Shown: piece by piece, positions 56,125-64,000 of the stretch | How positions within the stretch are numbered: the first letter of the stretch is position 1 | How the letters are laid out: each line of letters starts with the position of its first letter | Assembly: GCF_035046485.1 (NCBI RefSeq) | Contig: NC_085137.1 | Coordinates: forward strand, 10,122,252-10,186,251 | Direction of reading: 5' to 3' | Source: Aedes albopictus | Taxonomy: Eukaryota; Arthropoda; Insecta; Diptera; Culicidae | DNA: 64,000 bases | Program-made: the position numbers and the translations under genes | The notes under the pieces: model-generated | What the model was told of the DNA's origin: nothing | Seen by the model: the letters and a program-made list of their open reading frames with translations, nothing else | Database searches by the model: none

Positions 56125-56320
56125 GTGCAGTTGAAACCCGGAATTTTCGATTAGCGAAGTTGGGTTTTTCTCCAAATCCGTGCGTCGGACCTAACTTCGG
56201 AAGTGGTGCGCTGTATAGCTGTTTGCTATACAGCGCACCACTTCCGAAGTTAGGTCCGACGCACGTATTTGGAGAAAAATCCAACTTCGCTAGTCGAAAA
56301 CTCCGATTTTCAACTAAATT
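56125..56320. mobile_element. Palindromic insertion (hairpin MITE) in the right-end module
   Basis: 56130-56218 pairs with 56225-56315 with few mismatches around a TGTTT centre. The other copy of the module (near 55440-55455) reads straight through TCTATTATAGATC, giving the empty site and a likely TA target. Confidence 0.85.
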
Positions 56321-56486
56321 GAGAATATAGATCTATGTTTGTCACCACGACAGTGGTTTTCAGATTTTTTCTAATTTCCATATATGTATAAATTCATGAA
56401 AAATTTCTGGGGGGGCCTGGCGGATTCTGGGGGGGGGGGGGCCTGGCCCCCCTGGCCCCCCCTCTAGTTACGCCAATGAAAGTCCT

Positions 56487-57834
56487 GTTATATAATATTA
56501 CAATACGAAACCATACAACCGCATCCAGTAGTTTAGCAAATGATCACCATAAAACATCACTTATCAAAAAATATATTTTAAATTATCTATTTCTAATAGC
56601 GTTAACATTATTATTTGTTTGTTTCTAATAAATTTAACATTTGTTCCAACTATATCTAGGTTATATTCCGTTAATGAGGCTCATCGCGACAAAATTTCGT
56701 CTCAGTGCTCACAGAACAGAGCAACAAAAGCCGCTGCTTAACGCGTTTTGGTTAGTTTCGCCAATCATCAATCAATTTTCGCTAAACATCTTTAATTTCC
56801 ATAGATAAAATGACAGGTTAATCGATAAAATGACAGTTTGCCCCTAAAAAAATTTCTCCATACAAACTTTAAATGTATTTCAAAAATAGCTCCCGGGCAC
56901 CAAAAATTATGAAATTTTGGATTTTGACTTATTATTGGACGCAGATTCCGATTATGAAAAGATTTGGATACCCTTAAGGGCGGACGGGACGGTCGGGGAA
57001 ATATCCGCCATTGCTCTGTTGCTACTAAGATGGTAATCTCAGATTCTACTTCATATTTTGCAACAAAAACCTATCATTGTGTATGCTCACTTGCAGTGCA
57101 TATGCTGATTGTTTTTCAGCATCTTCAGTGCGATAGAACTCGAGATCACCATCTTCAAAATCGCGAGGCAAATTGTTAGAAAGAGAGGCAAGATAGGAAA
57201 AATAACACGGCGTCCCGTTTCACCTTAAAGAACCCAATTACTACTGCTAGGCCTTAAAAACGTTAACACAGAATACTTTGTTCTCTTATACCCAAAGTAC
57301 AATGTTAACCTACCTTGTGCGAAAGGTTTGAACGTAAAGGAATTAGGGGTTTCAATAAAAACTACCCTCATGTGAATTTTACTTTAGGTTTAGGATTAAA
57401 GGATTCCTTCAGGTAGAAGTGCACAAAGTTTAACAACTGTTTTCGGGATATTTCTAAATAAATTAATTTCTTTCTAACAGGCAGATACACCCCCCTTTTT
57501 TTACAAATATGTACCTACAATTTTGTACCTACATTTTTATACCTACACTTTTACCCACACACGTACCTACACATACACTCCTAGTATAAATACCACAACG
57601 AATGCGAGGTTTTCTTCAGTCGAGCACTTGACACTGAAGAAGTCTGTAAGTCACAGACGAAATAGGCCTATCTGTCCGAAGATAAGCACAGTAGTAGAAT
57701 TAAAAGGAATTTGCTCGTCCTTTCTAGTTTTTTTTTCCTTTAAAAGAGTTATTCATTTTTTATTTTCTTTTGCAAAAGTAAAGTATTAGTGAAGTGTTTT
57801 TTAAATTAAACTAGAGTCTGAAGTTCTCTCTAAT
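56487..57834. other. Unassigned stretch with one dispersed motif
   Basis: AT-rich, no gene. A run of TACCTACA-type repeats lies at 57508-57580. The dispersed ~80-bp motif (copy C) is at 57631-57709. Confidence 0.4.
57631..57709. repeat. Dispersed ~80-bp motif, copy C
   Basis: ACACTGAAGA, then CGAAATAGGCCTATCTGTC, AAGATAAGCA and GAATTAAAAGGAA match the order of elements in the copies at 15244-15323 and 16054-16132. Confidence 0.55.
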
Positions 57835-58745
57835 ACCTGTTGAAATCCCTGGAGGCACTCTTTAAAAACATCCATGGATGAATGTCTGAGAGAATCTCAG
57901 AAAAATTCCTAAAGGAGTTCTAGGAGAAGTTGCTGAAGTAATTCCAAGAATACCTGAACCCCATAGTGGAATTCCTACAAAAATTGATTAATAGATATTT
58001 AGAAAAATTCCTGAATAAATCTCTTGCCAAAGTTCATGGACGATATTCTGAAGCAATTTCCGGAGGAGTCGTGATCGTATTCTCAGAGGAATCCCTGGAA
58101 GAATATCTGAAGAAACACTTGAAATTCTGTAAAGATTCCTAGAAAAATGTCATGAAAAATTTCCAAAGAAATTTCTTCACTTAGAAGTCTCTAGAAATAT
58201 TTTTGAAGAAATTTCTGCTTTCTCTAACGAATCCGAGTAGAAACTCCATAAGGTACTCTTGGAAGAAATTCTGGAGGAAGTTCTGAGGGTATACATGAAG
58301 GAATACCTGGAGAAACTTCTCCAGAAAATCTCTGAATAAATATCTGCTGGAATCATTGAAAAAATATCAATGACCTGGAAGTTCTGGAAAAAATCCTGAA
58401 GAAATCACTGGAGGAGAGTACGTACCACTCTAGGAATGTCTTTAATTTTTTTTTGAAGAAACCGCTGGAGATATTTCTGAGAGAAATACTCGAGGAACCC
58501 CTAAAGATATATCTGAAGACAACCCCGGAGACATCTTTGAAGGAACCCCTTGAGGGTGTTCTAAAAGATCCTATAAGATTTCCTGAAATAATCTCTAACA
58601 GAGTTCCTTCAAGATTTCATGAAAAAAAAATTCTTGAGAAAAAAAATCAGAAGAAATTCTTGGAGTTTCGAATGGGGCCTTGAAGATTTTTTTTTGAAGA
58701 ATTCTTGACAAAAATATGTAATTCTTTCATTCCTGGAGTCTTTCC
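57835..58745. repeat. Degenerate 12-bp minisatellite (forward orientation)
   Basis: Diverged GAAATTCCTGGA-type units, clearest at 58260-58600. Frames in it (58453-58683) are not genes. Confidence 0.7.
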
Positions 58746-58751
58746 TGAAGA

Positions 58752-58895
58752 GGGAACGTCCATGAATTACGTTACGCTTTGAGGAGAGAGGGAGAATATG
58801 CAAAGTGTGACAACCCATAAGCAAATTTCAGCATTATTCCGTACTAAAAGTGCACCATTGGAGGGAGTGGGTTGGCAATTTTTGCGTGAAACTGA
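58752..58895. mobile_element. Degraded MITE of the GGGAACGTCCAT family
   Basis: The left end (58752-58777) matches the 43015 MITE with a few changes. The right side is recognisable only to the GGCAATTTTTGCGTGAA stretch near 58872-58888; the terminal inverted repeat is lost. Confidence 0.55.
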
Positions 58896-59811
58896 CAACT
58901 CAAAAAAAAAATCCTCAGAGAACTTTCTAAAAGAATTTTGAACGCTTGATTTTCTGGAAACAAATCGCTGTAAGAATGTCTAGAATGTCTTTGGAGTCGG
59001 AGGGGTCATATATGACCCTCATATATGACCCCAACTTAGAAACGGCTGTATAAATTCACCCATTCAATAAAACAGAGTACTGTCTTCGGCAAAGTTGTTG
59101 CAAATTGAGTCTTTATTGACTTTATTGCCAACCTAGAACATTCTGAACATCATGAAATTTGTAAAAACGACTTAATTGACATACCAGATGTTCTAAAAGC
59201 TGAATTTGGATATGAGTTTCGTTCAAATGTATTCATTTAACCTTCGTCAAGAATAGCAAAAGGTGTTTTATATTCTGGGATGTTCTAGGTGTTCTAAACT
59301 GTCCTAGAGTGAAGACCTTCAAATTAGTTCAAGAATAGTTTTATGTGTTTTCGCCATATATAATAGCATTGCATATTCTACCGGGATCCGTGAAGCTTTT
59401 GACATCTACAATGCCATTTATAGATACTAGAGGTGCATTCCAAGTCAGCCAAATTACCTTAGAGTTCAGAACTTCAGGTCTACACTCGTAACAACAGCCA
59501 TATTCGTTATCGTCATAAACCAAGTGTTGTGGTAAAGAATTGTTGATTCAGTTTTATTATAATTGTAAAAAACGCTAAATAAATGAAATAGATACAATCA
59601 TTACGGTTGGTAATGTTGTGTAACTCAAAACAGCAAAAAAGATGTTATTACGGCTGCAGACTCCACACTGCCCTGCAGTGTACGATTCTGAAATTGCCGA
59701 AGCTATGTCATAATCTCTGATTATATTCTGTGAGTTCCAGTAAGTATAATAGATTATACAATATAACTCTATATAGCCAAAACAGAAACTTCAATTGCTG
59801 TAGATGCTAGA
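58896..59811. other. Unassigned stretch with a small palindrome
   Basis: No gene seen. GGGGTCATATAT at 59002-59013 pairs with ATATATGACCCC at 59021-59032. A CTTCGGCAAAGTTGTT phrase at 59083-59098 resembles phrases inside the hAT-type element. Confidence 0.35.
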
Positions 59812-60500
59812 TTTTGAACATCATAATAGTTTGGATGACTCCTATGGATCTGATGTAGTCTATTGAACATTCAGTAGATTTACTGGTTTGAATGATCAAG
59901 GATATTCCGACTGATCTGATCCTGTCTTTTGAACTTTCAGAAGACTTACTGGACCTGATAGAATACAAATCGTGGCTTTCTATAATGGAAGAAGTTACTG
60001 TTACACCCGTAGACTTTAGGATATAATTTCATGAACAGATTGGATAACCTATGATATACCGATAAATCTGTTTCTGTCTATTGAACTTTCAGAAGGCTTA
60101 CTGAACATGATAGATTACAAATCGTAATTTTGTATAATGAAACAAGTTACTGTTACACTCGTGAACTTTAGGATTGAAACTCAAGAACAGTTTGGACGTC
60201 CTAAGATATCCTGACTGACCTGATATGTACTGCCAATTGAGCTTGCAAAAGACTCACTGGACATAATAGAATAGAAATTGTAGCTTTGTATAATGAAAGA
60301 AGTGACTGTTTACACCCGTAGACTGTAGAATCTAAACTCAAGAACAGTTTGGATGACCTAGGATATACCAAATGATCTAATACTGTCTTTTGAACTTTCA
60401 GAAGACGTACTGGACATGATAGAATACAAATCGTCGCATTACATAATGAAAGAAGTTACTATTACACTCGTAGACTTTAGGATCTAAACTCAAGAATAGA
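59812..60500. repeat. ~153-bp tandem repeat, about 4.5 copies
   Basis: GAAGTTACTGTTACACCCGT-type sequence recurs at about 59992, 60144, 60301 and 60453. Each unit also has AACAGTTTGGATGACCTA, GAACTTTCAGAAGA and GATAGAATACAAATCGT. The copies are 75-90% alike by eye. A partial unit precedes at 59812. Non-coding. Confidence 0.85.
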
Positions 60501-62596
60501 AACATATTTTGCTTCATATCCTACCCTTTTTATGTTGTTGAGCATCAAAAACACAGAAATACGTAGAAATAACTCTATAATAACGCTTGAAAAAATTCCG
60601 ACTTCAAAGGGTTAAGAGAAGAAGAAATCTTTTCACACGATTTCATAAGAAAAATGAGCAGTTACAAACAGCTTACATAAGAACAACATCATATTCGTAT
60701 TCTATCGCAATCGACAATATTTCGTTAGTAAACCTTGAAGAAAATGCAATCCATTCAAGCACTCCGAACAGATGTTCCATGACCACACTTTCCCACTCCG
60801 TATTTCGTTCAAGAGGTCACTTCCTCGTAACCTTAGAGCAGATGGCAGTCTGTAGCTAGTTCTATACCCAAAAAGCAGTTAGTTTCACAAAACTAGTTTT
60901 TCCCACAATTTCCAACCGTACTGACCAACGAATTTGGCTCGATGAAAAAAAAAAAATAAATAATAACGGGCATTGTCGAAATAAAAAATAGGATTCCCAT
61001 GCAACTGCCCCTCGGGGGAATTAAACTGTCCCATTCAAAGAAAGAACTAGTTTGACCACTTCTTTCGACGTCCCGAAGAAGGACTACGTTCCAACGCGTT
61101 TAGGTTATTTTTCGTATTATTGATGGGACAACGAATGACCATCGGTCAGTTGCGGAAAAAATCCGTGCATTAATAAGACGGAAAAGGGTGAAAAGGGATT
61201 CCGAAACCGGACTCTGATCGCCTTTCCGCCACAAGGAAACCCTTTACTGTTATCTTTTTCCTAAGGGGTTCATAGGAAAATGTACGGTGCAGAGAAATAT
61301 TTCTTACGAGCGCCCTTCGGGTTGGCCTCACTGCGAGGAATATTTCAATTACAGCAGCAAAAATGCTCTGATTTTGCACCATTAAGGCAATGATTCATGT
61401 GAAACGATTCCATCGTATACGCGCGGGAAGGCAAAATTCGCTATGAACCTCCACATCTCTCGCTATAGCAAATCACTACGAAATGTGTTTGCGTTAGTTA
61501 CCAGCGATTACGACAAGGTTACCAGCATTATGAGGAGCAACTACGTCAATAATCTTTCAATCCTCTTGCCACCTTCAAACAGCGATGTTTGCTTCCATTA
61601 CTTCTGATGGCATGGCAGCAGGCTGGGTGAACATCTACTCTAACCCCCTAACCAATACACACTGCTTGCTTATCCTCAAACGGAGTAGGCCTACGCAGGA
61701 TCCTTCGCGAAACTGATGATGGTGCGTATGCGGCGAACACCACCCCCTTTATTCCAACGCCTGCTTGGCTGGTGCGTGCTACAGTAATGGCAGGCTGAGA
61801 CGTTCAATGCGTAGGAAATGTGTTTTATAGGATTTCCATGCCATCGGAAAACGCACCATCATTGTGTCGGGTGGCGCGTAGTCGGAACCATTTTTGTGCG
61901 AAAGTTAGGTAGATTGAAGGAAGACGAGGGTGTGTATTATGGGATTCTTGTAATGGGGCGAGGTGATTCGAAGCGTGCGAGGAAAAAAGCGAGACAGGAA
62001 CCTTCCTAACGCACATTCTGCTCAAACGCGGGGCTACACACAGAGAGTAAGTTATTTATTGATCATTAAAAATACGCTCGCATTTTTACGTTCCGAGCAG
62101 AAGTTGAAAACGGGACATGACGGGTAAGGGGCGCTGACGCAACCCTTTTTGTTTGGTGGAAGAAGTTTTTCATCGACCCATCGACGAGAAGGGGCTTTTA
62201 CGACGACGCCGGCTCGGATAAGGTACGATAAATCCCTGCCTATTCTTAAATTTCCACCGTTTCCTCGAAGAGATCATGAATTTATGACGGCAAAGGTTGC
62301 AGTCGTTGGTTGAATTCACATTCATTTGTTCGAGGCAGTTTACCTACTATGTTGCTGGAAATTGCTAAAGGGGTGCGCTATCGAAGCATATTAGTGCGAT
62401 AGCAAAAGTCATGGCAGCAATAAAAATCAACGCAAACTAGATTTTCCGAAGATTGATATAGACTGTGCCAATTTGGTACACTAGTAAGTCATAATTCGAT
62501 ATAATACCTTTCTGGGTTACTAGATTTATACATTTATAGATTAATATGCTTACCTAAGTAGTTTCCCAATTAAGCTAGTCGATAATATTATACATT
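60501..62596. other. Unassigned, non-repetitive stretch
   Basis: No tandem repeats, terminal repeats or recognisable domains. Small frames at 60587-60859, 61170-61382 and 61818-62009 are unrecognised. The GC-richer block 61000-62300 is the most host-like sequence in this half of the window, but nothing supports a gene. Confidence 0.35.
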
Positions 62597-64000
62597 TTAT
62601 TTCATTTATTTGGTATTAGGTACATCAAATTCAAGATAAAACTGAATCAACAATATTTCTCCATAACACACGATTCGTGGCTGCCTCTCCTATCCTTGGT
62701 TACGCCCAATGTTCGCCAAGTCACGCTCCACCTGGCCCGGCCATCGTGCCCACGTCTTCTTGTACTAACCGGATCAGTCGCAAACACCAGCTTTTCAGGG
62801 TTGTTACTTGGCATTCTAGCAACACGTCTTGCCCATCGTATCCTTCCGGATTTGGCCACCTTCTGGATGCTGGGTTCGCCGTAAAGTGCAGCCAGCTCGT
62901 GGTTCATCCTTCTTCGCCCACACCATTCTCCTGCACACCGCCGAAGACCGCCCTTATTTAGCACGCGTCACTCGAAAACTCCGAGTGCTTGAAGGTGCTC
63001 TTGAATGGACTGGATAGTTCATCCAAAACTCTTACGCTATTTTGCACACTGTTCATCGTTGCTTTTATCAGTCTAGTCAGCTTTCCAGGAAAGCAGTTTT
63101 CGTCCATGATTTTTTATAGCTCTGTGCAGTCGATACTGTCGTATGCCACTTTGAAGTCTATGAACCGGTGATGCGTTGGGACCTGGTATTCACGGCAGGA
63201 TTTGCCGTATGGTGAACATCTGGTCCGTTGTCGACCGGCCGTCGATGAAGTCGGCTTGGTTACTTTCCACGAACTCATTCGTTTTAGGTGACAGACGACG
63301 GAAGATGATCTGGGATAGCACTTTGTTGGCAGCATTCAAAATAGTGATCGCCCTGAAGTTCTGACATTCCAAATGGTCGCCTTTAGGGTGGGGCAGATTA
63401 CACCTTCCTCCCATGCCTCCGGTAACTGTTCGGTTTCTCAGATGCTGACTATCAATCAGTGTAGACAGGTGGCTCATTTCCGTCCTCCGCAGCATTGGCG
63501 TAGTCGTTCCCTCCGTTGCCGTGGAGTTCCGTGCCTACTTCCTCCACGCCATTCAGGTGCTCGTCAAAGTGCTGCTTCCACCTTTCGATCACCTCACGTC
63601 CGTCCGTAAAGAGGCCTCCATCCTTATCCCTGCATATTTCAGCTCGCGGTACGAAGCCGTTGCGGGATGCGTTCAGCTTCTCGTAGAGCTTCCGTGTTTC
63701 ATAGGAACGGTACAGCAGTTCCATTTCCTCGCACTCCGCTTCTGCCAGGTGGCGCTTTTTCCTTCGAAAGAGGCGGGTCTGCTACTTCCGGCTATGTTTT
63801 GTAACGTTCCACGTTCTGCCGGGTTACTTTCTGCAGCATTACCGCCCGTGCTGCGTTCTTTTCCTCCAAAATCGCTCAACCTACCCTCCTCGTCGAACCA
63901 TTGGTTTTGTCGACTCCTTTCCTTGTACCCGATGGTGCTCTCGGCTGCGTCGTTGATGGCTGCTTTAAATGTTCTTCAGCAGTCCTGTAGAGGAGCCACA
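62597..64000 (-). pseudogene. Decayed RTE-clade LINE, truncated by window end
   Basis: Minus-strand pieces in order from the right edge: endonuclease-RT linker (ELLYRSYETRKLYEKLNASR, about 63660-63730; FDEHLNGVEEVGTELHG, about 63530-63570), RT start (NFRAITILNAANKVLSQII, about 63300-63370), STTDQMF, then HHRFIDFKVAYDSID (about 63130-63175) and KLTRLIKATMNSV. The frame then jumps near 62990 to the C-terminus GVFE, RRRMNHELAALYGEPSIQKVAK (about 62840-62910). The catalytic FADD region is deleted and frames shift several times. The tail near 62605-62620 contains AATAAATGAAATAAA. Same family as 6030-6570 and 11925-12533. Confidence 0.8.

Larger units (their letters stand above)
46957..56478. mobile_element. 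9.5-kb minisatellite-carrying DNA element, 8-bp TSD
   Basis: A perfect 15-bp terminal inverted repeat, CATTGGCGTAACTAG (46957-46971) and CTAGTTACGCCAATG (56464-56478), is flanked by an 8-bp direct repeat AAAGTCCT (46949-46956, 56479-56486). Next to the right terminus is a C/G-rich zone of GGCC runs. The body is mainly reverse-orientation 12-bp minisatellite, interrupted by a SINE and a hAT-type element. The last ~460 bp (56018-56478) resemble 55368-55581, so a second, internal right end exists. No transposase is seen. An 8-bp duplication fits hAT or P superfamilies; I cannot choose. Confidence 0.8.

Overview
The window is eukaryotic and looks like a mosquito genome, most probably Aedes (Ae. 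aegypti or a close relative). The reasons are the RTE-clade (JAM1-like), LOA-clade (Lian-like) and Jockey-type LINE remains, tRNA-derived SINEs with a Feilai-like body, many TA-, TTAA- or 3-bp-flanked MITEs, and several kilobases of degenerate 12-bp GAATTCCTGGAG minisatellite. Family names come from memory of published mosquito elements and were not searched. I find no convincing host gene. The only candidate is a 75-codon reading frame on the minus strand near 745-972.

Layout. 1-6.0 kb: a TA-flanked MITE, a TCGCATAA-rich terminal-repeat element, an RTE endonuclease scrap, 12-bp arrays, a 61-bp LOA stub with a 14-bp target duplication, and two fold-back elements. 6.0-10.1 kb: a deleted RTE scrap, then a nearly full-length RTE (6691-10123) killed by two nonsense changes and three frameshifts. 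11.9-15.4 kb: an antisense RTE fragment split by a composite element that itself holds piggyBac-like and pogo-like MITEs, then a fold-back element with two MITEs in one arm. 17.0-21.4 kb: a minus-strand LTR retrotransposon with LTRs, PBS, PPT and a 5-bp TSD, but an interior made of minisatellite instead of gag-pol. 21.8-24.6 kb: a Ty1/copia element reduced to gag plus protease and interrupted by a 1.07-kb DNA element.

26.5-36.4 kb is a deeply nested locus. A LOA (Lian-like) LINE with a 12-bp TSD sits in a small hairpin. It was later hit by an LTR element (now a solo LTR, TSD AGCTC) and by a 5.3-kb Transib-like element (CACGGTG termini, TSD CACCG). The Transib-like element was then hit in both terminal-repeat arms, at the same TA, by two unrelated elements. 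Leaving out the two LOA insertions, the LOA reading frame is uninterrupted at about 1218 codons.

36.4-46.9 kb holds a SINE, an RT scrap, a 61/31-bp tandem array (40.1-41.0 kb), a 3-bp-TSD MITE, a 2.1-kb 12-bp array and unassigned sequence. 46957-56478 is a 9.5-kb unit with a perfect 15-bp TIR and an 8-bp TSD (AAAGTCCT). Its body is mostly 12-bp minisatellite and is interrupted by a SINE (13-bp TSD) and a 2.5-kb hAT-type fold-back (8-bp TSD TCCAGAAC) that carries eight CTCF-like motifs. 56.5-64.0 kb has another 12-bp array, a ~153-bp tandem repeat, unassigned sequence and a decayed minus-strand RTE copy running off the window end.

No gene network is present. The 'system' here is stratified transposon nesting plus mobile units that carry satellite DNA. 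The best candidates for something under-described are the minisatellite-filled LTR element, the 9.5-kb minisatellite carrier, and the hAT-type nested palindrome with arrayed CTCF-like sites.
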